Assembly: GCF_964355755.1 (NCBI RefSeq)
Contig: NC_092676.1
Coordinates: forward strand, 10,772,288 to 10,836,287
Direction: 5' to 3'
Source: Antedon mediterranea
Taxonomy: Eukaryota; Echinodermata; Crinoidea; Comatulida; Antedonidae
Length of the DNA stretch: 64,000 nt
Part shown: one piece after another, positions 27,901-37,369 of the stretch
Numbering within the stretch: the first letter of the stretch is position 1
How the letters are laid out: each line of letters begins with the position of its first letter
Notes under the pieces: generated by a model
What the model was told of the DNA's origin: nothing
The model's database searches: none
What the model saw: the letters and a program-made list of their open reading frames with translations, nothing else
Translations under genes and position numbers: made by a program

Positions 27901-30659
27901 GCTTCCCAGATACGCCCAGTCGGTATGGTTCCGTTACACAGCTTGTCTGTTGTATCTGGATCATCCCAGCCTGAGAAAGCTTCTGTTACCCCTGGACAAC
28001 CTGGATGGCTTGGTGAAGGGTCAGTGAATGCGATGATGAATGACGCAAGAAATGGACACCAACCTTCGCATCCACCAGTTATGTCAGCAAATGATCAAAA
28101 GCAAATGCATGTACAAGCTGTTATAGAAGCCATCAAGAGTCATGTAAAGAAATTCTTTATTTAAATTCTAATTATTCTTCATTTTCGTTTTTTAGGTGGT
28201 GCAGGGTGAGTTTAACAGTTTTATACAGTGTTTATAAGACTAGTTACCATACATTACTCTGGCGACTGTGGATTATGTTACAGGCAACAATTGCTGCTCA
28301 ATTTGATAATGTTTGGTTCCTCCGATATGTTACCATTGGTTATATGGAATAGATTTGTATTTATATTTTGCGTTATCTAAAAATTCATTTTTCTAAAGGT
28401 CCCTTTGTATCTAGTGTTGCCACCAAATGGCAAGCATTGTCTGTCCACAATGACAGGGACTAAGATGGACCAGTACACTGGGATAATCCCCTCCTCTTCC
28501 AAAAGATGCGCTGGGGTCTTTAAAATGTGCATAAGCCAGATGTACACTGGACATCCATTTTTAAGTTCTTATCCAAGAAGACTTGTTCTACCACCAGATA
28601 CTTCAACTTGTGCTAATTCGATCTAAAATATAAGATTTATATTAAATTATTGGTTTAAGATTTTTTTTTGATTGAGACTTTGTTATACTAGGAAGTGTAG
28701 ACGATGGTTCTCGGAATGATAATGACTTGAGTAAAAAGGTTTTAGAAGAACGTTCTCCTTGTACGTTTTCTGTCGGTTGCCATTATTGAAAATGCTTGAC
28801 ATTCGTAAAACTAACCCTACTCTGTTTCACAGCGTTTTAGATGATTAATAACATTTTAAAGTATAGTGTTTATTGTTTGGTAGGGCTCTTATAGCCTACA
28901 GTTAATCCTGCCAGCTTACTCAATAAACTCGGCTATCAGGATTTTATATGCGATTTTAAACAAAATGCCTTATCATCAGATCTCCCTATGTAATTTTATA
29001 ATACTATTCCCCACAATATATTCCGATACTTTATGGCGTATATTTAATTTGATCTTTAGTAATTTGCAGTAGGCCTATAATTTTTATTTTTTAACTACTG
29101 TACCTTCACACGCGCGGTCCCTCCCGAAAATAAACAAAAATAACGGCTGACTTAGTTGAAACCAGGTTGTTGCAACCTCCCTGGTTGCAATGTGAACTCA
29201 TCGTGAACCCGGAAATTACTTCAACCCGCGTACAATTGAAATTTAGTTGAAAATCTACTAATTAAATTAGAAATTTTCTTTAAAAACTCTTTATAATATC
29301 TTCCTAAGATAGAAATATGGAACAATATCGTAATAGTGAAAACTAATGTTATCAAATTTACATTTCACGGTACATCTGAGATCAGGTAGGTATCCAAGGC
29401 AGAGATTTGTACAAAAGTTTTTCCATTGTGCTCTCCTATGTCAGAATTAACCATAATTTATATATAGATTGTCAGATGAGATTAAATTACATAGATTTTC
29501 TGTTTTATAATTATTTTTATTTTGTATTGAATATTTTCCAGATGCAAATACTACAAACTATGGGCTGTGAATGTGTTATGGCTGCTGTTACTCCGTTTGA
29601 AAACAAAGCCCTTATTGATAATCGAACACTAATCACTGGAACAACAAAGGGTGTACAGTATTTTGCTCAGATACAAAAAATACAGCCGTTTGCTGAGTTT
29701 GTTAAAGCAGAAGCTATGTTTGGCAGTGATGATGATGATCTGTCAATTGGAAATGAATCATTATCTGATGATTTTGACGATGTTAGTGTAAATTTACAAC
29801 AGCAACAACAACCGAAAACAATTACTGTAGATAGCAACAATGGTCAAACATCTTCAGATAGCAATGCATCAAATAGCAAGAGTAATGAAGAGAAAAAAAG
29901 TGCTAGTGTTTCATCAGAAGACACAGAGGTCAAATTGACCAATGGTCAAATTATTCATGCAGGTAAATAACTACTGACCACTATATAGAAGTCTAAGGTT
30001 TACAGGTTACAACATAGGCAGATCATAAGGAACATGGACCAATTTAACAATTTAGCTCAGATTAATTTTAAAATTGTTTAGACCATTGGATCTATCACTG
30101 CAACAAAATGTTAAAACCATATAACCTGCAAATCTCATCTCATAGCAGAAACATTGATGCATGCTCAAAAAAATCCATGGGAAATATTATTGCAGGTGTG
30201 CAAATTTCAGGGTGACATAAAAAATTATTCATCCTTGTTTTTTTTTGTTAAGACATAGATACTGAGATTGATATGGCGATATTTTCATTCTTTTCTGTAT
30301 CTATTATACTGACCTGCCATTGAGTGTACACATGTTAATGACCTTCAGTTCATGTTTGTAAGTAAGCTAAAAATCTGCTAATTAAAAGTTTCTGGCAAGA
30401 ACAGAACCCTGTTTTTATAACAAATTTTAAAATTGATAATAATATTAACTCCTCAATTACTATTTCATAAAATGTTTGTTTGCGAAACAAAGGCAAATCC
30501 AAGAGAAATACTGCATTGTAGCATAATATTTTTACCTCTTTTATTATTCCTACAGGTGAAGAAGTTCTTATAGTGACCAAGGATCATCATATTATTGGTA
30601 ATGGCTTCCTTTTACCATCTCCTCACAAAAAGATTAAATTGAAATCAGATGGCAATTGA
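24446..30659 (+). CDS. HDX: HDX-like homeobox gene, five exons (5' end not located)
   Basis: Probable nuclear DNA-binding transcription regulator. Exons: 24446-24925, 27169-27315, 27670-28143, 29542-29962, 30556-30659, all with AG/GT borders and matching phases (0,0,0,1), giving about 541 codons to the TGA at 30657-30659. In order: a Ser/Gln/Asn-rich region with IKEE at about 22-25 (sumoylation-type motif); a homeodomain from about residue 164 to 223 starting RYSFTPEQKMILHKHFESGM and ending EFDVVRNWIGNMRRKERM; a Pro/Met-rich linker; a conserved-looking block MQILQTMGCECVMAAVTPFE; and an acidic low-complexity tail. The homeodomain is closest to those of HDX, which share GMT...S and (D/E)xxxVRxWIGNxRRK. 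Vertebrate HDX has two homeodomains and a different tail, so this may be a divergent relative rather than a strict orthologue. The reading starts in mid-frame, so at least one 5' exon is missing. Confidence 0.8.
25095..26970. mobile_element. TU-like foldback element 2 with minisatellite arms (HDX-like intron)
   Basis: Left array 25095-25277 of about 16-bp units (GGACAACTACCCCCTA and variants); right array 26700-26970 in inverse orientation, with a 19-bp variant unit (gtagttgtcctaaatgcg) repeated four times at 26875-26935. The inner part contains a Helentron-like copy. Layout and unit size match the element at 19915-22081, but the unit sequence differs. Confidence 0.75.
25682..26327 (+). mobile_element. 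Helentron-like element, family A copy 2
   Basis: Starts ACCTCCGCCAAGGAGGT; near the end it has the inverse GGCGGAGG, the hairpin ACTCTCGGAGT and CTAG at 26324-26327 before TT. It is about 80% or more like the copy at 1309-1947 by eye, including a shorter (TA)n run near 26240. Confidence 0.75.
27169..27315 (+). CDS. HDX: HDX-like exon, homeodomain helices 1 and 2
   Basis: Acceptor AAAG; 49 codons; donor GTAATG. Encodes IQMRYSFTPEQKMILHKHFE then SGMTGQSLAFQGKIMECALE and AGVEFDVVR. The intron falls directly before the recognition-helix WIGN motif. Confidence 0.88.
27316..27669 (+). other. HDX-like intron, no element recognised
   Basis: 354-bp intron with GTAATG...TTTATAG borders that splits the homeodomain between helix 2 and helix 3. 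No repeat is recognised. Confidence 0.6.
27670..28143 (+). CDS. HDX: HDX-like exon, homeodomain helix 3 and proline-rich linker
   Basis: Acceptor TTTATAG; starts NWIGNMRRKERMAAAQQAYM, completing helix 3 with its W-x-x-N and basic residues. A Pro/Met/Ser-rich linker follows and a predicted helix QKQMHVQAVIEAIKSH closes the exon. Donor GTAAAG. Confidence 0.88.
28688..29480 (-). repeat. Inverted, shortened copy of the 20508-21771 segment (HDX-like intron)
   Basis: Read on the minus strand it follows 20508-21771 from tatatataaattatggtta to gtctacacttcctag. About 470 bp are absent, including part of the 20790-20960 region. The end on the plus strand's right side is only about 60 bp from the acceptor of the exon at 29542. 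Bases 28144-28687 hold a short frame at 28405-28626 and no recognised element. Confidence 0.75.
29542..29962 (+). CDS. HDX: HDX-like exon, conserved block and acidic tail
   Basis: Acceptor TTTTCCAG; phase 0; starts MQILQTMGCECVMAAVTPFE, joining the helix at the end of the previous exon without a break. An acidic run (GSDDDDLSIGNESLSDDFDD), a Q-run and a Ser-rich stretch follow. Donor GTAAAT; leaves in phase 1. Assignment to this gene rests on strand, phase and spacing, not on known homology of this block. Confidence 0.75.
29963..30555 (+). other. HDX-like last intron, no element recognised
   Basis: 593-bp AT-rich intron with GTAAAT...CTACAG borders. No repeat or RNA is recognised. Confidence 0.5.
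30556..30659 (+). CDS. HDX: HDX-like terminal coding exon
   Basis: Acceptor CTACAG; completes the split Gly codon; encodes GEEVLIVTKDHHIIGNGFLL then PSPHKKIKLKSDGN and a TGA stop at 30657. The basic PSPHKKIKLK could be a nuclear localisation signal. A 6.65-kb mobile element starts 55 bp after the stop. Confidence 0.75.
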
Positions 30660-33459
30660 TCTATTGTGAAGTATGTAAATCTGCTCCTTGTGTTTATATC
30701 GGTCAACTAGATAATTAGTATCCCCATTTTACACTTTCTCTGGGAAAAAATTAGAAACAAGTGTTTCTCAACTGATTTGTGTCATTTTGGGTCTATATAT
30801 CCACCAAAAAAAAGTCCCAGCTCATCTGGCCTGGGGAAAGTTGCCATTTTGGATTTTTAAAATGGCTGCCATAAATTACATATTTTTGCTCATAACTCAG
30901 CTTCTACATCATGTATGGACATGATTTTGGTGGTAAAGTATATGTTTTTAGGGTCAAGGAATCCAAATAAAGCATTTTGAAGATTACTCAATGGCCGCCA
31001 TTTTGTTTTTCAAAATGGCCGCCATAAAATACAGATTTTCTCATATCTCAGCTTCTACAAATTATATGGATGTGATTTTGGTGGCAAAGTGTATGTTTTG
31101 AGGGTCAAGGAATGCAAATAAATCATTTTTCAGTTCACTAAATGACCGCCATTGTGTTTTTCAACATGGCTGCCATAGCATTTACAGAATTTTCCACATA
31201 TCTCAACTTCTATCATCATATCTGATTTTGGTGACTAGGCCTAAGTCTATGGTTTACAGAATAAACATTTTCAAAATCTTATACCTTGCCATATTAGAGT
31301 TGCACAGTATATAGTTTTTGGGTTTCGAAATACAAATACACTATTCTGAAATGTTTTTTTGCACAATTGCTATTTTTTATCTTTAAAAATGGAAATGTAA
31401 TTTGAATATCTACAATAAAATGGCCACAATAAACATACAGCTTATTAATTGTCAGCTATCGAACAATCGTCATCACTTTCCTCGTATGATCCTTTACCAT
31501 TAGAGCAGTGACCACTGCAATAACCACACGCAGCAACACATGCTATAGAGTACTTTCTACAGCTGCATTTGTTTGTGCTGCATAGGTTTCCTCCTTTGCA
31601 GTTACAGCATATTGATTTCAGTAAAGATTGAAGTGCAATATCATCGTCTGTCATGATTGGAGATGATTGTCATAAATCCTCCAGCCTCTTTCATCGGGTT
31701 TATAGCATTTGTATTCAAGATCTTCCATGTAATAACTTGCTGATGAGAGTGCTTTATAGTTGAACAATTTTTGATGGTAGTCTGTCTGGATTTAGTTTAC
31801 CCTTTGCTGCCTGTCGCACAAATTAGTCATGTCTTGCCTTGGACAAGATATCTGGATTAAGACCATGTAATCAGCATAGCCTTAATACCATATTTACATT
31901 TTCGATGCTTGATAGCGGGTTGGTGAAAATCGTTACAACAGTAGGAGGGAATTTCTTCTTGTAAATGCAGCTGGTTTAGTGTATCCACATATAGATGATA
32001 CAGTGTCACATACAGACCATGCATAATTAAAAAGAAATTCATCACGGTCAGCGATTAAACCAGTAATAGACGATATGTTAAAGATTCAGCTACTTGTTTG
32101 CAAAAAGAGCTTTGGTTGGATAATGGTAGCATAAAAGAACTAACACATCTGTATCTTCTGCAACTACAACCGCATTTGTATCAGAACAATTGGTTTGAGA
32201 TATAGCTTCTTTAACCATTACCGTGTCTGCATCTTCATCAGCTTGGATGGTTTTAATACCACATCTTTCCATTTCCTGAGAGAGTAATGTTATGAAAGAT
32301 GCTTTGTTGCAGCCATTATGAAGTAATTCCTCTCGTTCTGATTAAACCTTGGTATCTAGAGTAATGTTCACATTACTGCTTGTTTTCTTCTGGAATGTTC
32401 TTCGATGATGCTCGTAGCCTTTGGTTGGCTAGGATATCCATCCCTAGCAACTATACACCACCATTAAATTTCCTCTGGAAGAGGCCTATGTAGGACATCA
32501 CAACATCAGAAAAGTAACCACTTTATTCCATGGTACTTGGTGTAAGAACCAACCACCATCAACAGTGTGAACAGATACGGCATCTATTGTGGTGGCGTTG
32601 GTAACATTCTCCTTCAGCATTCGACCAAATTTTGATTTTTCTGGCTTTCTCATAAATTTGTCCATCTTAAACAAAGCTGTTGGAACAGGTGTCAGTTCAT
32701 GTCCAAATGCTGTTTCGATGTCTCCATCTCTTTCAGAGAGAACAATAAGTCTGTTGAAGAGAACCGTTTTTTCGACAGAAATCATCTTTGTTCCAACTTT
32801 TACATGCTTTTCAAGAGAACTTAGTAGTTTTACTTTCATAGGTGAGTGGCATCGTCCAAGCTTTCTTGGATGTCTTGGCCAATGTTCCAAGCTTGTTCAC
32901 AACTGGTTTGTGTCGGTTATATTCAATCCATTTGAGAGTGAAGCTATCACAAGAGGATCGCTTACCACTATAAATGGTCTTTCTGTAGACGTACTTTCCC
33001 GAAATCTTTGTTACTTCGTTTGTCTCTCTTTAACCGACCCTTTCATCCATCATCATTTCCAGATGCTTTAAGTGCAATAAGCTAGAAACCCACACTTTTA
33101 CTGAATTCGTATGACGAAGTCTGCCACGTGAGACCGCCACTTTATTTGTCTTTTCGCATTAGGGTTCCTCTATTGTCATGTCTGAAAACTTATCATCACT
33201 ATAACACGTTGTGTGATATCCATTCTTATGGAACATCTCATATGTATGTGGAAATTTGTGTTTCAGCTCAAGCATTTTCTGTAGATATAGATGAGTGGAA
33301 ATAGACTTTTCAGTCAAACAAATTGCAACAGTTTGTTTTTTTGCTGAAACATGCTCAAATATATGTAGATATTATCATATCCAAAATCTACCCTGATCTG
33401 CCCATTATAAATTACCTAATTTGCATAAAATCAAAATTGCTGCCATTTTACAACTTTGA

Positions 33460-34340
33460 TCCCAATTATCTCTTAAACCATAAAGAATTTGGTATAAGAA
33501 TGTATTGAACACAAATATAAACATGACCCCAAAGATTCAGAATAATATATTTGATTTGTCTTTGGGGTCAAGGTCAATGGTCATTCCAGTTTGACATCTA
33601 AAATATGCTAATTATCTCTTAATCCATTAGGTATTTTGAATAAGAATGTATAAGTACAAATATAAATGTTACCCTAAAGATTTAAAATAATGTATTTGAT
33701 TTGTCTTTGGGGTCAAGGTCAAAGGTCATTCCAGTATGGCCTCTAAAATATGCTAATTATCTCTTAATCCATTAGGTATTTTGAATAAGAATGTTTAACT
33801 ATAGTACAAATATAGGCCTAAACATGACCCTAACGGTTTAGAATAATGTACAGTAATTGAGTTGTATTAGGGTTCAAGGTTCAAAAGGTTATCTAATTAC
33901 ACTATATAAAATTTGAAAATAACTCTCAAAACATCAGGTATTTTTAACAAGAATGTATTTAATATAAATATGATCCTAAATATTCAGAATGATGCAATTG
34001 AGTTGTATATGGGGTCAAAGTCAAATGTCATCTAATTATGCCATATAAAATATGCTAATTATCTCTCAAAACATCAGGTATTTTTAACAAGAATGTATTT
34101 AATATAAATATGACCCTAAATATTTAGAAAGATGCAATTGAGTTGTATGGGGTCAAAGTCAAATGTCATCTAATTATGCCATATAATATATGCTAATTAT
34201 CTCTCAAAACATCAGGTATTTTGAACAAGAATGTATTTAATAGAAATATACATAATATGTTCTTATGATTTGCATTTGATTTGTATTGGGTCAAGATAAA
34301 ATGTCATTATCTTACAATATAAAATACTCTAATTATGAAG
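33460..34340. repeat. Tandem array of about 125-130-bp units
   Basis: About seven units of the type ttaatccattaggtattttg...gaatgtat...gaccctaa...tttgggGTCAAGGTCAAAGGTCA...gctaattatctc. Two more units in inverse orientation lie at about 35770-36050. The later units differ mainly by substitutions. Confidence 0.8.
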
Positions 34341-35769
34341 TGAATTCATTTCAATTTGGATGATGTACTTATGAACAACTCATATCTATTTTGAAAAGCT
34401 CATTTGAGTTAACTTCAGGGATCAGACTATTAGGAAAGGTGTTTTAATTGTAAGGAATTACATTTATTATATTTGGTTTTTTTTTTTTAGATTATAGTAC
34501 ACTATGCTAAAATATGTCACACAAAAACTGTCAATCCTGGCTGGTTGTGTGAAGTGTTTAAACTGAAATTATGGGAAAGTGTGGAAACACCTTTACCCTT
34601 ACAAAATTTGTAACTGTGAAAATGGAGGTCATGTGGTTCAAACAGTAACCGACCACTTGAAACAGTAAAACCTGACCCTAACATTTGGGAAAAGTTAAGT
34701 TGTACTAACCAAAGTGGGTGCAGAAGTGAAAGATGACATATTCTGTGTATTAAGAATACAGAGACTATGAGAACTAAAAATCTTTAGAACAAGTGTCTAT
34801 AGTTTACTTTAGTATAAGAACGAGTCCTCTGCTCTCAAATGACACAAATATAAAGATACATTAAAAAAAAATTAGAATCTTTCGTAACACCCTAAATTTT
34901 TAAGTTTGAGATGGATGAAAATTTAAAAAAATCCAGCCATTAAAAACAAGTGTAGTTTGTATTCATATTTAAATACCATTAGTGTACTGTATGTTAAAAT
35001 TTATCTAAACACAAACATTTTAAAGTATCAGTATATATTAGGATTAAGTAACAGTATTTATTAATACTTTTATTAGCAAAATGATGCTTCAATCGAGAAT
35101 GTAATGAATACAGTAAGACAGTAATGAATACAGTAAGACAGTAATGAATACAGTAAGACAGTAATGAATTCAGTAAGACAGTAAGTCATTGTGATACTTA
35201 CTAAAGTATACTTTAACAAAACTAGTTCTTTGCAACTGTTGTTGCTTAGTTTAATTGTAGATAATTTGATTTAAAAAAAAAAGATAGATGATAATTTAAA
35301 TTACTAATTATCAGAAAGCTAAGTTTATTGGTCTACTCTGACGTAATTTTACTGAATTCTCAGTGAAGCGAGAATTGTCCAGAGTATGGCAAAAACATCT
35401 TAAAAAGTAACTCCATTGACGATCGAGTCCGACCCAAGAATTATTTAGACATTTTTGTGACCAATGTTTCAGAAATGTAAGCTTATAAGCTTTGTAGGTC
35501 TACTAAAGTAGGTATGCCTAAATGTAAAAGTAAATGTCAAAATAAGCTATACTGTATGGTATAAAGTAAATGACCTACTGATACTATGTAAATTTAGTAG
35601 TTATAATATTTATAAATAAACTATTTTTTTTTTAATTGACCTAGTAGTCTCTGGGTGGGAGGGGTGTGGGCGCAGTGTGCAGACATCAATCTGCTGCAAT
35701 GTCTGTACTGTATATGCTATGTTTTTAGTAGTAGTAAGACTACTATTGAAATTGATTTAAAGGATAATT
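34341..35769. repeat. Central part of the nested element, with a 20-bp tandem repeat
   Basis: The unit gtaatgaatacagtaagaca is repeated four times at 35101-35180. The rest is AT-rich and carries no recognised gene. Confidence 0.75.
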
Positions 35770-37369
35770 TGAATTTTTTTATATTGTGACCTTTGACCCC
35801 AGGGTAAGATGAAAAATCAAATGTGCTATTCAGAATCTTAAGGGTCATGTTTATATTTGTACTTATACATTCTTATTCAAAATACCTAATGGATTAAGAG
35901 ATAATTTGCATAATTTAGATGTCAAACTGGAATGACCTTTGACCCCAAAGACAAATCAAATATATTATTCTGAATCTTTGGGGTCATGTTTATATTTGTG
36001 TTCAATACATTCTTATACCAAATTCTTTATGGTTTAAGAGATAATTGGGATCAAAGTTGTAAAATGGCAGCCATTTTGATTTTATGCAAATTAGGTAATT
36101 TATAATGGGCAGATCAGGGTAGATTTTGGATATGATAATATCTACATATAGTTGAGCATATTTCAGCAAAAAAACAAACTGTTGCAATTTGTTTGACTCA
36201 ACGCCTATTTTTCATCTATTTCCACTCATCTAATATAACATTCCACTCTTGGCATATTGTCCATGATCAGCTGCTGCAAATATGTAAAGCATAGATGATA
36301 CTGTCTGAAGATAGAGCGGCTAGGTACAGTATTGCCTAACAAGTGATACCATCTCGTGATATAAAGCCCACAACTTAGATGTTCTTGATACCTGTTTGAT
36401 CTTCCCGATTGTTCTATTTACTGTGTCTATATCTGGATATGCAGCTCCCTTTAAAATGTAAGTGACAGTATTTGGTTCATAAAGTAAGCAAAGCACATCT
36501 TCCAAACCCGAACCAGTCATTATATGTGCAATACAACCCAGGATGCTCTTGAGAAGATTGAATCATCCAAGCCTGACAACAACTGGCAGGTGCCTTTTCT
36601 TAACTATCTGTATTGTTTTAACCCACAGTGGTTGATTATGTGAAGAGCTATAAGATATACATTTACAGAGTGAAATCTACAGAGTGTCGAATTATCATTT
36701 GGGTCATTTAGAATGATCGGCAGAAACTCTATTGTCGACTTCTCCACTGATCCAGTACTTGTGCATAAATCCAGACCAGTGCTGGTCTCCGGTGTATTTG
36801 GTAACCATCCATTCACCACATAAGACGCTGCTTTAAATGGGGATCTCTTTTGTCACAAAAAGCATATATGATGATAAAAGCTGAGATATGAACAAAATTC
36901 TGTAAATTTTATGGCAGCCATTTTGAAAAACAAAATGGCGACCATAGAGTGAACTAATTTATTTGCATTCATTGACCCTCAAAAAATACATTTTGCCACC
37001 AAAATCACATCCATATAATTTGTAGAAGCTGAGGTATTCAATCAGTATTTTATGGCGGCCATTTTGAAAAACAAAATGGCGGCCATTGAGTAATCTTCAA
37101 AATGCTGTATTTGGATTCCTTGACCCTAAAAACATATACTTTACCACCAAAATCATGTCCATACATGGTAGAAGCTGAGTTATGAGCAAAAATATGTAAT
37201 TTATGGCGGCCATTTTAAAAATCCAAAATGGCGACTTTCCCCAGGTCAGATGAGCTGGAACTTTTTTTTGGTGGATATATAGACCCCAGATGACACAAAT
37301 CAGTCGAGAAACATTTGTTTCTAATTTTTTCCCAGATTGGCCCTTTTTAGACTTAATTTAGGGATACTA

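Larger units (their letters stand above)
33288..36232. mobile_element. 2.9-kb inverted-repeat element nested in the PIN/CXC gene
   Basis: Perfect termini TAGATGAGTGG (33288) and CCACTCATCTA (36232) are flanked by ATA on both sides (33285-33287, 36233-36235). Removing the element and one ATA restores the minus-strand reading frame of the host gene through MLYLQKMLEL. The arms are about 33288-33560 and 35830-36232, followed inward by roughly 130-bp tandem units on the left. No gene is seen inside. Confidence 0.85.
31445..36819 (-). pseudogene. Broken PIN-like nuclease-fold / Cys-rich gene of a multicopy invertebrate family, split by a nested element
   Basis: Minus-strand pieces in order: N-terminal part 36819-36604 and 36520-36320 (SGLEDVLCLLYEPNTV); a middle part resuming at about 33284 (YLQKMLELKHKFPHTYEMF, then FSDMTIEEP and AVSRGRLRHTNSVK); 32890-32498 (DAVSVHTVDGGWFLHQ); 32272-32090 (IQADEDADTVMVKEAI, AVVVAEDTDVLVLL); and a Cys-rich end 31654-31445 (CCNCKGGNLCSTNKCSC). 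From general knowledge these phrases belong to a large family found in many marine invertebrates and arthropods, with a PIN/FLAP-nuclease-like core (ADDADT...EDxDVLVLL) and a C-terminal CXC-like cysteine cluster. Its biochemical role is unknown to me. Several frameshifts and stops break the frame, so this copy is dead. Its position inside a TIR element suggests a role in transposition. Confidence 0.7.
30715..37369. mobile_element. 6.65-kb DNA element with long terminal inverted repeats, carrying a PIN-like/CXC gene
   Basis: The left arm 30715-31260 and right arm 36840-37369 are inverse copies, starting TTAGTATCC and ending GGATACTAA. They repeat phrases such as ggcggccattttg and atctcagcttctac. 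Between them lies a broken minus-strand gene (36819-31445), and a second element is nested in that gene. The target duplication is unclear. It sits directly downstream of the HDX-like stop codon, within what should be that gene's 3' UTR or flank. The arms probably date from before decay of the gene, since both are still about 90% alike by eye. Confidence 0.8.

Noticed and set aside
28196-28205. 10-bp micro-exon (between TTTTTTAG and GTGAGT) in the HDX-like gene
   Set aside because: Its length would shift the reading frame between exons whose phases already match.
28405-28626. Possible alternative exon (VLPPNGKHCLSTMTGT) with an AG in front
   Set aside because: No donor in phase, no recognisable domain, and skipping it keeps the gene frame intact.
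32589-33071. 160-residue plus-strand frame
   Set aside because: It is the antisense shadow of the PIN/CXC gene on the minus strand.
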